Part shown: positions 1 to 7,179 of the stretch, one piece after another
How positions within the stretch are numbered: the first letter of the stretch is position 1
Layout of the letters: each line of letters starts with the position of its first letter
NCBI GenBank assembly: GCA_964633205.1
Contig: CAZWFN010000143.1
Span: 1 to 16,001, forward strand
Reading direction: 5' to 3'
Length of the DNA stretch: 16,001 nucleotides
Origin: CAYVQE01 sp964633205
GTDB taxonomy: Bacteria; Myxococcota; B64-G9
Program-made: the position numbers and the translations under genes
The notes under the pieces: generated by a model
Told to the model about the DNA's origin: nothing
What the model saw: only the letters and a program-made list of their open reading frames with translations
Database searches by the model: none

Positions 1-47
1 GTCGGGGTGGCTGCGTCGGTCGGGGTGGCTGCGTCGGTCGGGGTGGC
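1..47. repeat. 18-bp tandem repeat (2.6 copies visible)
   Basis: The unit gtcggggtggctgcgtcg occurs exactly at 1-18 and 19-36 and then for 11 bases at 37-47. It is cut by the window edge, so the real copy number is unknown. Because 18 is a multiple of three, it keeps frame in the minus-strand gene and encodes repeated Pro-Pro-Arg-Pro-Thr-Gln. Confidence 0.9.
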
Positions 48-325
48 AGGGGTGCGCGCCGGCCGGTTTGCGGACCCGCCGGGCCGGCCGGCGCGACCAG
101 CGCAGGCTCGGTCTCCTCCTCGGGCGGCTCGTCGGCCGGGGGCTGCGGCGCCGGGTCGCGTCGCGGCGGTCGCTGCGGCGCTGGACCGGGCCGCGGTGTC
201 GGCGGCTGCCGTGGCCGCTGCGGCTGCTCCGGCTGCTCCGGCTCATCGCTCCAGAACGACTCCGGATCGAGCAGCGGCTGATCGGGATCAGCTCCGCGGC
301 GGTGTCCGCTGTCGTCCTGTGTCAT
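2..325 (-). CDS. Pro-rich low-complexity protein, N-terminal part (runs off left edge)
   Basis: Reading from an ATG at 325, 108 codons stay open to the window edge, so the C-terminus is missing. The start is preceded by a strong GGGGGAGG ribosome binding site about 5 nt upstream. The visible part begins MTQDDSGHRRG and is acidic near the N-terminus, then becomes dominated by Pro, Gln, Arg and Glu. It ends in a hexapeptide repeat (PPRPTQ) encoded by an 18-bp DNA repeat. No signal peptide, membrane segment or catalytic motif is visible. It lies 51 bp downstream of the DUF2007-like membrane protein on the same strand, so it is probably the third gene of that transcript. The low-complexity region may be a linker ahead of a domain outside the window. 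Function unknown; the reading frame itself is supported by the RBS and operon position. Confidence 0.6.
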   Translation of the reverse strand, partial: MTQDDSGHRRGADPDQPLLDPESFWSDEPEQPEQPQRPRQPPTPRPGPAPQRPPRRDPAPQPPADEPPEEETEPALVAPAGPAGPQTGRRAPLPPRPTQPPRPTQPPR

Positions 326-376
326 GCCACCTCCCCCGGGAGGATCACTCCTGCGGCGGTGGTTTCCGACCCCGCC

Positions 377-1063
377 TCAAAGAGAGTCCAAGAAGCCCTT
401 CTCCGCATCGGCCAGCCGGCGCCGGGCCCGGCGGGCCCGCCGGTTGTGCTCCTTGACCTGCCCGGGCGCGAAGCCCAGATCGATGCCCCAGGCGAAGGCC
501 ACCAGCAAAAACGACCACCACGAACCGCTGAGGTGGTGGAACAGGACTCCCAGCGCCGAGCAGAACAGCAAATAGAAGAACATCTGCAAGCGCCCGGCGT
601 AGAGGTGTCCCAGCCCGGCGCCCGGCACCGCGGCCAACACCCAGGCGGGCCAGAGCGCACGCAGTCGCATCTCGCCCGGCGTCGGCAGGGCGTCGCCGCC
701 GAACAGGGCGCCACCATCGCCGAGCTCGTCCTCCAGCTCGGCGTTCGCATCGGGGCTGTCGGCAGCGACTGCGGCTGCATGCTCCTCGCTCTCCGGCTGG
801 GCCGCTGGCCGGCCCTGATCGGATCGGACGGCTGCCGGGTCGGCGCCGGTCTGTCCGAAAAACACCCGTTGGGCCCGGGCAACCACCGCCTGTGCCTCGG
901 CGGCCCATTCTTCGGGCACCTGGATGTCCAGCCCGCCGTCGGCGCGCCACTCGGTGCGGTGGGGCACCTCGGCCTCGCGCAGCGCGGCCGGCACGATCTC
1001 CGCTTCCATCGGGTTGCGGCAGACGGTCAGGGAGATGAACTCCAGCGGTGGCGTCTGGCTCAT
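377..1063 (-). CDS. DUF2007-like N-terminus fused to TM2-like membrane domain
   Basis: A 228-residue protein. Residues 1-68 resemble the DUF2007 'putative signal transducing' fold: a short beta strand (LEFISLTVCRN), a helix (MEAEIVPAALREAEV) and a strand (GGLDIQVPEEW), typical of small domains that sense or transmit a signal. An acidic Ala/Glu-rich linker spans about 75-130. Residues 136-197 hold three closely spaced hydrophobic segments with a PGAGLGHLYAGR turn, the pattern of TM2/DUF5683-type small membrane domains. The C-terminus is a strongly basic tail (RRARRARRR), suggesting a cytoplasmic end. The gene starts 27 bp after the stop of the upstream secreted-protein gene, so the two are probably co-transcribed. 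The RBS is weak. The domain calls rest on pattern recognition; the biochemical role is unknown. Confidence 0.7.
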   Translation of the reverse strand: MSQTPPLEFISLTVCRNPMEAEIVPAALREAEVPHRTEWRADGGLDIQVPEEWAAEAQAVVARAQRVFFGQTGADPAAVRSDQGRPAAQPESEEHAAAVAADSPDANAELEDELGDGGALFGGDALPTPGEMRLRALWPAWVLAAVPGAGLGHLYAGRLQMFFYLLFCSALGVLFHHLSGSWWSFLLVAFAWGIDLGFAPGQVKEHNRRARRARRRLADAEKGFLDSL

Positions 1064-1090
1064 GTTCAGTCCACTGCCGATCGCTTGCAG

Positions 1091-1639
1091 CTACAAGCCG
1101 GTCTCGATGATCACGCCCAGATGGACCGAATGATACGTCAGATCCCCACTCTCGAGAAAGACCAGATTGGGCCGGTAGCTCAGATCGAACCACAGGCCGT
1201 CCAGGCCGGTGGGAAACATCAGACCGGCATGGGCGCCGAGGCTGGCCGATGGGCTGCCCCCCTTGCCGGGCAGCCAGTGCAGGCCGGCCAGCAGGCCCAG
1301 CCGGATCGGTCCGTAGCGGCCATCCAGGTTGACCAACATCGAAAAGGAGTTGCCGTCGGGCACGAAGGTCATGTCGCCGCTGATGGCCAACACGAAGTAG
1401 CGGAAGAAGAACATCATCCGCGCGCCCAGCGGCGGACCCTCGATCTGGTCGCCGAAGGAGTAGCCCGAAAACACGGAGGCACCCATGGCGTTGGTCTCGG
1501 GGGCGGGCCACAGCAGAGTCGGCTCCTCGGCCCGCAGCGGGCTGCTGCCGAGCAGCAGCGTCACCAGCGCCAAGAACGCGATCGGAACTCCGGGTTGCTT
1601 TCGCACGCGCACAGCGGTTCGCCTCCCCCTCCTGTCCAT
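1091..1639 (-). CDS. Secreted, probably outer-membrane beta-barrel-like protein
   Basis: A 182-residue protein when started at the ATG at 1639 (MDRRGRR), which has a GGAG about 6 nt upstream; the frame stays open further upstream, but those codons show no coding character. The N-terminus is a textbook Sec signal peptide: basic residues 1-14, a hydrophobic core (IAFLALVTLLLG) and a probable cleavage after the LRA at residues 35-37. The mature part is rich in Gly and aromatics with alternating hydrophobic/polar stretches (residues 70-120 and 140-180). It ends in strands such as HSVHLGVIIETGL, as small outer-membrane barrels do. No lipobox is visible. It is first in a probable three-gene minus-strand operon with the membrane protein at 377-1063. 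Family not recognised; localisation is inferred from the signal peptide and strand pattern. Confidence 0.7.
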   Translation of the reverse strand: MDRRGRRTAVRVRKQPGVPIAFLALVTLLLGSSPLRAEEPTLLWPAPETNAMGASVFSGYSFGDQIEGPPLGARMMFFFRYFVLAISGDMTFVPDGNSFSMLVNLDGRYGPIRLGLLAGLHWLPGKGGSPSASLGAHAGLMFPTGLDGLWFDLSYRPNLVFLESGDLTYHSVHLGVIIETGL

Positions 1640-1884
1640 CGCGGCTCCGACGCAACCAAAAAGGTCGGGCCGCGTTGGAGTTGATGCACCGATGGAGAGC
1701 CTCGACAATTCTACGCAAATTGCGGAGAACTGACGCTCGAAGACTCTAACCGCGGGCCGTTCCAGCAGCAAGCGAAAACCGACATTGGGGTGGGTCGCTG
1801 GGGCTCGATTTTTGGGTGGAATCCGATGGCGCGGCTGTGCTAGCTTCTGTCCGCTGGAGCAGCCCGCGGGTTGGGGGTGGTGTG

Positions 1885-3723
1885 ATGGCACCTCGACAAT
1901 ACTTCTTTCGCGCCACCGATGGCAGCCGCATCGGACCGGTCAGCCTGAATGCGGTGGCCGAGATGATCCAGGCCGGCAAGGTCAAGGCCAACACGCCCAT
2001 CTCGATCGACGGCGAAAGCTTCAAGCCGATGAAGTCGCTGCCCGAGATGGCCACCTTGCTCAGCGTGGACGTCGATCTGCCGGACGCGTCCGAAGGCGAC
2101 GATATTTTCGATACTCCAGCGACATATTCCGGTGACATTACGCAGGTCAGCATACCAAAGCTAATGTATCACTTTACGGCTGCCAAGGCCAACGGGCGCT
2201 TGCTGTTGACCAACCAGGCGGTGCGCAAGGAGATTTTTCTGCTCAACGGCAAGCCGGTGGCGGTGCGCTCGGGCCTGGAGCGCGACCGGCTCAGCAGCCA
2301 CTTGGTGCGCGCCGGCGTGCTGGACGGGGCCAAGATGAAGACCATCCTGGCCCAGCTCAAGGGCAATGAGGATCGCCTGGCCGACTACCTGGTCCAGCGC
2401 CGCTTGATCCAACCGCACCAGCTGTTCGAGCAGCTGCGCCAGCGGCTTCTCGAGACCATCTACGAGGTCTTCGCCTGGCGGGTGGGCACCTATGCCTTCT
2501 ATGACGGTCAGGAGTACAAGGGCTCTCTGCTGCCGCTGAACCTCAATCCCTGGGAGGTGATCGCCCAGGGGGTCCGCTCCGGTTACGATCTCGACGAGCT
2601 GCGCGCCCTGCTCGAGCCGCTGCGCCACCGGATCTTGTTGCCGCGCAACAACGATCATGTCCACGTCTCCAAGCTGCAACTGCATCCCAGCGAGCTCAAG
2701 GTGTTCAAGTCGGTCACCGCCGGACGCACTTTGGGCGGTATTCTGGACCGGCTCGGCGGCGACGACCAGAGCGAGCGGATGGTGCTGGCCATGGTCTACA
2801 TGGGCATCGAGCTCGAGCTGCTCGGGATCGGCGAAGAGGTGGTGGCCGATCCGATCGAAGGCGCCGGCAGCGAGGCCGGCGACGAATGGGATGCCATGCT
2901 GGGCGAGGCTTTCGATCCCGGGGCCGAGCCCGAGCCGGCCGCCGCCACCGGCGGCGCCGGAACGGCTGCCGCTGAAGCCGAGAGCATCCAGCCCACCCCG
3001 ACGCTCAACCGCCAGGAGCAGACCCTGCTCGAGGTGCTCAACGAGCTGAAGGAGCACAACCACTTCGAGCGCCTGGGGCTCGAGCGCGACGCCACTTCGG
3101 CGCAGGCATCCAAGGCATTCATGAAGGTGGGCCGGCAGTACCATCCCGACAACGTGGCCCAGGACGCCTCGGCACAGCATCGCGAGCTGGCCTCGAGCAT
3201 CTTCGCCCTGCTCAACGATGCCCACCAGACCTTGTCCAACGACGCCAAGCGCGAAGAATACGCCGCTGCGCTCGACGCCGGCTTCGAGGACGGCGAGGTG
3301 GATGTCAGCAAGATCATGGAGTCCGAGTCGCTGTTCCAGAAAGCCGAGATCCTGATCGGCAACCGCAAGTACCGCGAGGCCGAGGACCTGCTCCAGCAGG
3401 CCATAGAACTCAACCCCGATGAGGGCGAGTTCCACATCTACCTCGGCTTCGCCACCTACTTCGCCGGGTCCAGCCCGAGCACCACGCTGCAGAACCAGTG
3501 CATCGAGCGCATCAGGCGGGGGCTGAAGATGCGCGACGACAACGTCTCCAACGGCTACCTGTTCCTCGGGCGAATCCACAAGGCCGCAGGCGAGATCGAG
3601 AAGGCGTCGAAGGCCTTCAAGAAAGCGCTGTCCATCGACCGCAACAACCTGGAAGCTTCCCGGGAGCTGCGGGTGCTCAGCATGCGCTCGGGCAAGAAGA
3701 AGGGGCTCTTCCGCAAGAAATGA
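1885..3723 (+). CDS. GYF_2 - DUF4388 - DnaJ - TPR multidomain protein
   Basis: A 612-residue protein. I chose the ATG at 1885 because residue 4 onward is the start of a GYF_2-type domain (RQYFFRATDGSRIGPV, residues 4-50) and a GGGGGTGG precedes it. Residues 81-225 match DUF4388 (PATAN-type): YSGDITQVSIPKLMYHF, then GRLLLTN and IFLLNGKPVAV. A Glu/Ala-rich linker covers 325-375. Residues 390-455 form a J domain with the intact HPD at 420-422, so it should be able to stimulate an Hsp70. Residues 480-598 are TPR-like helical repeats, ending in a basic GKKKGLFRKK tail. There is no signal peptide or membrane segment, so it is cytoplasmic. This layout is familiar from myxobacterial regulatory or gliding-associated scaffolds, where DUF4388 is thought to mediate protein contacts. 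The precise role is unknown. A local run of AT-rich codons sits just before the DUF4388 domain (about 2101-2180). Confidence 0.85.
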   Translation: MAPRQYFFRATDGSRIGPVSLNAVAEMIQAGKVKANTPISIDGESFKPMKSLPEMATLLSVDVDLPDASEGDDIFDTPATYSGDITQVSIPKLMYHFTAAKANGRLLLTNQAVRKEIFLLNGKPVAVRSGLERDRLSSHLVRAGVLDGAKMKTILAQLKGNEDRLADYLVQRRLIQPHQLFEQLRQRLLETIYEVFAWRVGTYAFYDGQEYKGSLLPLNLNPWEVIAQGVRSGYDLDELRALLEPLRHRILLPRNNDHVHVSKLQLHPSELKVFKSVTAGRTLGGILDRLGGDDQSERMVLAMVYMGIELELLGIGEEVVADPIEGAGSEAGDEWDAMLGEAFDPGAEPEPAAATGGAGTAAAEAESIQPTPTLNRQEQTLLEVLNELKEHNHFERLGLERDATSAQASKAFMKVGRQYHPDNVAQDASAQHRELASSIFALLNDAHQTLSNDAKREEYAAALDAGFEDGEVDVSKIMESESLFQKAEILIGNRKYREAEDLLQQAIELNPDEGEFHIYLGFATYFAGSSPSTTLQNQCIERIRRGLKMRDDNVSNGYLFLGRIHKAAGEIEKASKAFKKALSIDRNNLEASRELRVLSMRSGKKKGLFRKK

Positions 3724-3729
3724 TCTGGG

Positions 3730-3748
3730 GCCGGGCGAGCGGCCCGGC
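3730..3748 (+). terminator. Candidate hairpin after the GYF/DUF4388 gene
   Basis: GCCGGGC (3730-3736) and GCCCGGC (3742-3748) form a perfect 7-bp stem with a 5-nt loop, starting 6 bp after the stop codon. Only a short GTTT follows, so an intrinsic terminator is possible but weak. A second GC stem, CCGGGGG/CCCCCGG at 3768-3789, lies between it and the next gene. Confidence 0.35.
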
Positions 3749-3829
3749 GTTTGCGATCGATTCCGGTCCGGGGGGGTGGCCGCCCCCGGGTGCATGCCGA
3801 GCGGCCGGAAAAGAACTGAGAGGACGTCC

Positions 3830-5002
3830 ATGAAGAAGCTCGAGTCCAAGACGATCAAGGAGCTGATGCGTTTGGCTCGCGAGTGGGGTGTCTCCGGCTA
3901 TTCCAAGCTCAAAAAGGCCGAGCTCGTCAAGCTGTTGACGCGCAAGCGGCCGCGGGCCGCCAGCGGCGGAAAGCAGAAGACCGCCGGTGGAGACCACGCC
4001 GGCCAGGCCCGCGCCAGCGCATCCCGGGCCCGGCTCGGCCGCGACCGGGCGGCCTACCAGTCGCCACGAATCGAGCCGCTGGTCGGCAAACCGCAGCCGC
4101 AGCCCCAGCCGCCGCAGCCCCGTTCGCCAGAGGCGAGCGCGACCAGGGCGGCGGGTCCCCTGCCCCCGCGCTACGGCGACGGCCGCATGGGCCTGCTGCC
4201 ACGCGACGCCCATTGGCTCTACTGCTTCTGGGATCCGAGCCCCGCCCAGCTCCAGCGCTGGCGCGAGGCGGGCGCGGCCGCGCTGCGGGTGGTGGAGCTG
4301 GGCTCGGGCGCCGACCGCGAGCTGCAGCGCATCCCGCTGCCGGCCGGCGCGAGCAGCTGGTATGTACAGGTCGACGCCGCCGACCGCACCTACCGCTGCG
4401 ACCTGGGTTTGCCCACCGGCGATGGCGGTTTCGAGCCCTGGCTGTCCTCGAACCCGTCGACCACCCCACCCGATTCGGCCCGGTCAGCAGCGCCGGCCGG
4501 AGCGAACGAGCCCCGGCCCCGGCAGCCGCAGTCTGCCGGGCCGCCACCGCCCCCCGCCGGTGCAGCGGCTGGCGCGCGCACGGACGCGCTCGAACGGCTG
4601 GCGCTCGGCCCCCAGCCGGCCGCGGCCGATTCGGCCGCCGCTCGAGCCCAGCGCCAGCCGGCCGCGGCTGCCGACTCGGCCGGAGCGCTCGAGCAACGCC
4701 GGCCGGCGGCGGCCGCTGCGGACTCGCAGCAGCTGCAGTCCGCCGGGCTGGATGCCGAGCGGCGGGCCGCCGCTGCCGGTTACTGGCTGCGGGTCGACGC
4801 CGACGTGGTGATCTACGGCGCCACCGTCCCGGGCTCCCGGGTGCGCCTCGGGGACCTTCCGTTGGAGCTCGATGACGAGGGTCACTTCCGGGCCCGGTTG
4901 GCCTTTTCCGACGGCGAGCACGCGCTCGAGGTGCTGGGCACCGGCCCCGAAGGCGACGAACGACGTGTCCGCTTGGACCTGCAACGCCAGACGCGAAGCT
5001 GA
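3830..5002 (+). CDS. Rho_N (SAP-like) - DUF4912 protein
   Basis: A 390-residue protein starting at the ATG at 3830, preceded by GAGAGGAC; the start places the conserved N-terminal domain at residue 1. Residues 3-37 are a Rho_N/SAP-like helical domain (ESKTIKELMRLAREWGVSGY, then KLKKAELVKLL), usually a nucleic-acid-binding module. A basic, Pro/Gln-rich linker runs from 38 to 110. Residues 115-205 match DUF4912: LLPRDAHWLYCFWD and a strand-rich segment WYVQVDAADRTYRCDLG. After a second low-complexity linker with three imperfect repeats, residues 317-385 (YWLRVDADVVIYGATVPGSRV) form the second conserved beta-rich half of DUF4912 proteins. It is followed after 63 bp by a GH57 branching enzyme. 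DUF4912 genes are often found beside GH57 genes, which suggests a role in glycogen/alpha-glucan metabolism. The molecular activity is unknown. Confidence 0.8.
   Translation: MKKLESKTIKELMRLAREWGVSGYSKLKKAELVKLLTRKRPRAASGGKQKTAGGDHAGQARASASRARLGRDRAAYQSPRIEPLVGKPQPQPQPPQPRSPEASATRAAGPLPPRYGDGRMGLLPRDAHWLYCFWDPSPAQLQRWREAGAAALRVVELGSGADRELQRIPLPAGASSWYVQVDAADRTYRCDLGLPTGDGGFEPWLSSNPSTTPPDSARSAAPAGANEPRPRQPQSAGPPPPPAGAAAGARTDALERLALGPQPAAADSAAARAQRQPAAAADSAGALEQRRPAAAAADSQQLQSAGLDAERRAAAAGYWLRVDADVVIYGATVPGSRVRLGDLPLELDDEGHFRARLAFSDGEHALEVLGTGPEGDERRVRLDLQRQTRS
4613..4738 (+). repeat. Three imperfect 14-15-residue repeats inside the DUF4912 gene
   Basis: The encoded units are QPAAADSAAARAQR (residues 262-275), QPAAAADSAGALEQR (276-290) and RPAAAAADSQQLQ (291-303). 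All share [Q/R]P-A(n)-D-S followed by a Gln. The DNA is correspondingly repetitive (gccggccgcggc-type blocks). They form an Ala-rich linker between the two conserved halves of the protein. Confidence 0.75.
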
Positions 5003-5065
5003 TCGGCGCCGCTCCCCCCGGGGGCGGCCGTCGCCGGGCAGGGGCATACGAGGAGTCTTGGGTCC

Positions 5066-6688
5066 ATGTCGCCGAGAGACAACGCGGGGCGGCTCTGCTT
5101 GCACCTGCACGCCCACCTGCCCTTCGTGCGCCATCCGCAGCACGAGCGCTTCCTGGAGGAGGACTGGTTCTACGAGGCGGTCGGCGAGTGCTACCTGCCA
5201 CTGCTCGAGGTACTGGAGCGGTTGGCCGAAGACGGCGTCGACTACAAACTGAGCCTGTCGCTGTCGCCGACCCTGCTGGCCATGCTGGACGATGAGCTGC
5301 TGCGCCGGCGCACCGAGGTCCACCTGCAGCGCACGCTCGAGCTGGCCGAGCGCGAGCTGCTGCGTACCCGGCTGGACGGCCGGCGCAATCGGCTGATGCG
5401 GCTCTATCGCGATCGCTACCGGCGCTTGCTGCGGCGCTTTCGCGATCACCACCGGCGCGACCTGATCGGGGCCTTCGGCCGGCTGGAGGCGGCCGGTCAC
5501 CTGGCGATCGCCACCAGCGCCGCCACCCACGCTTACCTGCCGCTGCTGCAGCAGCGGCCCCGGCTGGTCGCGGCCCAGCTGCAGGTGGCGCTGGCCGAGC
5601 ACCAGCGGTTGCTCGGTCGCGCGCCGCGGGGCATCTGGTTGCCCGAGTGCGGCTACCATGCCGGCCTCGATCGGTCCCTGGCCGCATGCGGGCTGGAGTA
5701 CTGCTTCCTCGAGGCCCATGGCGTGCTGCGGGCCCGCCCGCGACCCGCGCTGGGGGTGTTCGCGCCCATCCGCTGCCCGGCCGGGCCGGTGGCCTTCGGT
5801 CGCGATCTGTCCAGCGCCCAGCTGGTCTGGAGCGCGCGCAGCGGCTATCCGGGCGACCCCGAGTACCGCGAGTTCTACAACGACATCGGCCACGAGTTGG
5901 ACCTGGAGGTGGTGCGCGATTACGTCCAGCCCGACGGCCGGCGCAAGGACACCGGCATCAAGCTGCACCGGATCACCGGCGGCAGCGGTCCCAAGGGGCT
6001 CTACCGGCCCGAGCGGGCGGCCGCCCGGGCCGTCGCCCACGCCCACCACTTCGCCGGCCGGCTGCGGCGCCAGGCGGCTGCGGCCATCAGCGGCGCCGGC
6101 GGCGCCCTGCTGGTGGCACCGTTCGATGCCGAGCTGTTCGGCCACTGGTGGTTCGAAGGGCCCGGGTTCATCGAGGCGCTGCTGCTGGAGCTGGCCCGCC
6201 GGCCGCAGCAGCTGCGTACCGTTCTGCCCGACCGGCTGGCGCGCGCCGGCGGCTGGCCGACCGCCGAGCCGGCCGCCTCGAGCTGGGGCCGCGGCGGCTA
6301 CAGCCAGGTCTGGCTCGATTCCAGCAACGACTGGCTCTACAACCACCTGGACCGGGCGGCGACCGACATGCTGGCGCTTGCCCAGGCCCATCCGAACGCC
6401 CGCGGCTGGCGCCGGCGGGCGCTGGACCAGATGGCCCGCCAGCTGCTGCTGGCCCAGGCCTCGGACTGGCCGTTCATCCTGTCGACCGGCACTGCGGTCG
6501 GCTATGCGCTGAGGCGCGCGGTCGGGCACCTGGAAAACGTCCAGCAACTCGCCGAAAGCCTGCGCCGCGGGCGGCCGGACGAGGCCTGTATGGCCCGCCT
6601 GGTACCGGCCGAGGTCCTCTTCCCCACCCTGGACTACCGGGTCTACCGCCGGCCACCCACGGATGAGTTCAATGCACGCTGTCGTTGA
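5066..6688 (+). CDS. GH57 1,4-alpha-glucan branching enzyme (DUF1957-type)
   Basis: A 540-residue cytoplasmic enzyme expected to transfer alpha-1,4-glucan chains to alpha-1,6 positions during glycogen synthesis. The length is close to the roughly 520-560 residues usual for this GH57 branch. The N-terminal LHLHAHLPFVRHP (residues 12-24) is the first GH57 signature. GIWLPECGYHAGLDR carries the nucleophile Glu194. APFDAELFGHWWFEGP carries the acid/base Asp354. The Cys in the PECGY motif is the form typical of branching enzymes. A C-terminal helical domain (about 430-530) follows, including a DWPFIL motif typical of DUF1957 proteins. The start at 5066 puts the catalytic barrel at the expected N-terminal position. 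It follows the DUF4912 gene by 63 bp and is probably co-transcribed with it. Its last 20 bp overlap the 3' end of a convergent minus-strand gene. Confidence 0.92.
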   Translation: MSPRDNAGRLCLHLHAHLPFVRHPQHERFLEEDWFYEAVGECYLPLLEVLERLAEDGVDYKLSLSLSPTLLAMLDDELLRRRTEVHLQRTLELAERELLRTRLDGRRNRLMRLYRDRYRRLLRRFRDHHRRDLIGAFGRLEAAGHLAIATSAATHAYLPLLQQRPRLVAAQLQVALAEHQRLLGRAPRGIWLPECGYHAGLDRSLAACGLEYCFLEAHGVLRARPRPALGVFAPIRCPAGPVAFGRDLSSAQLVWSARSGYPGDPEYREFYNDIGHELDLEVVRDYVQPDGRRKDTGIKLHRITGGSGPKGLYRPERAAARAVAHAHHFAGRLRRQAAAAISGAGGALLVAPFDAELFGHWWFEGPGFIEALLLELARRPQQLRTVLPDRLARAGGWPTAEPAASSWGRGGYSQVWLDSSNDWLYNHLDRAATDMLALAQAHPNARGWRRRALDQMARQLLLAQASDWPFILSTGTAVGYALRRAVGHLENVQQLAESLRRGRPDEACMARLVPAEVLFPTLDYRVYRRPPTDEFNARCR

Positions 6689-7037
6689 CGTTCTTGACCA
6701 GGCGTTCGGCCACTTCTTCGGATTGGGCCTTCTCGATCAGCTCGGCCCGCTCGGCTTCCAGCTGGCGCGGGCGGTCGATCAGCTCGCGGCGCAGCGCGGC
6801 CATGTCCTCGTCGTCGACCAGCCCGCGGCGGCGCAGCAGCTCGACCAGCACCCGCTGGTCCTCTTCGCCACGGCGCGTCTCGTACTCGGCCAGCTTGAGC
6901 CGATCGAGGATGTAGGTCAGCGAGCCGACCAGCTGCCGGCGTCCGATCCAGTGTAGCACCAGCGCCCCCAGGCTGAAGCCGACGCCCAGCGCCAGCACCA
7001 ACAGCAGCAGCCATCCCAGTGCATTCCAGCTCTGCAT
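6669..7037 (-). CDS. Small membrane-anchored coiled-coil protein
   Basis: A 122-residue protein beginning MQSWNALG at 7037, with GGGGAG about 10 nt upstream. The frame is open further 5' but those codons lack coding character and would run into the divergent gene. Residues 7-30 are one hydrophobic helix (LGWLLLLVLALGVGFSLGAL), followed by Arg residues, so the rest is probably cytoplasmic. Residues 40-115 are charged and helical with heptad-like spacing (RREL, AERAEL, AQSEEVAERLVKN), a likely coiled coil. It resembles small LapA-like envelope proteins in layout, but I do not recognise a family. It is convergent with the GH57 gene (20-bp 3' overlap) and divergent from the GH18-like gene. Function unknown. 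Confidence 0.7.
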   Translation of the reverse strand: MQSWNALGWLLLLVLALGVGFSLGALVLHWIGRRQLVGSLTYILDRLKLAEYETRRGEEDQRVLVELLRRRGLVDDEDMAALRRELIDRPRQLEAERAELIEKAQSEEVAERLVKNVNDSVH

Positions 7038-7120
7038 CGCATCCGCTCCCCGGTATTCGACCCGATTCGACTCTACGCTCGACCATCTCCGGCGCGAGGT
7101 CAAGGCCGAACGCGCCGGCG

Positions 7121-7149
7121 TTGTGCTGCGGCGCGCCGGACAGTAGTAT
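7121..7149 (+). promoter_or_regulatory. Candidate sigma70-type promoter for the GH18-patatin-Tam41 genes
   Basis: TTGTGC (7121-7126), a 17-nt spacer and TAGTAT (7144-7149) lie about 30 bp upstream of the ATG at 7180. The spacing is ideal; the -35 matches consensus only in TTG. Transcription would start near 7157, leaving a short leader that contains the GAGGAGG ribosome binding site. Confidence 0.4.
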
Positions 7150-7179
7150 GACGCGCCGGGGGATGAGGAGGATCCGCCG

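Noticed and set aside
68..1684. Long plus-strand open frame (538 codons) at the left end
   Set aside because: It lies opposite three minus-strand genes with a signal peptide, membrane helices and RBSs. Its own translation is low-complexity and Arg/Gln/Gly-rich without domains.
1708..1736. Minus-strand promoter-like GCGTCA-N17-TAGAAT before the secreted-protein gene
   Set aside because: The -10 is fair but the -35 matches poorly. The 245-bp divergent region 1640-1884 must hold promoters for both sides, but I could not single out a convincing one.
1827..1842. Sigma54-like GG...GC promoter before the GYF/DUF4388 gene
   Set aside because: The spacing between the GG and GC elements is one base short of the strict sigma54 rule and the flanks do not match.
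4484..6547. Long minus-strand frame (687 codons) opposite the GH57 gene
   Set aside because: The GH57 gene on the plus strand has all expected motifs; the antisense frame is open because stop codons are rare at this GC content.
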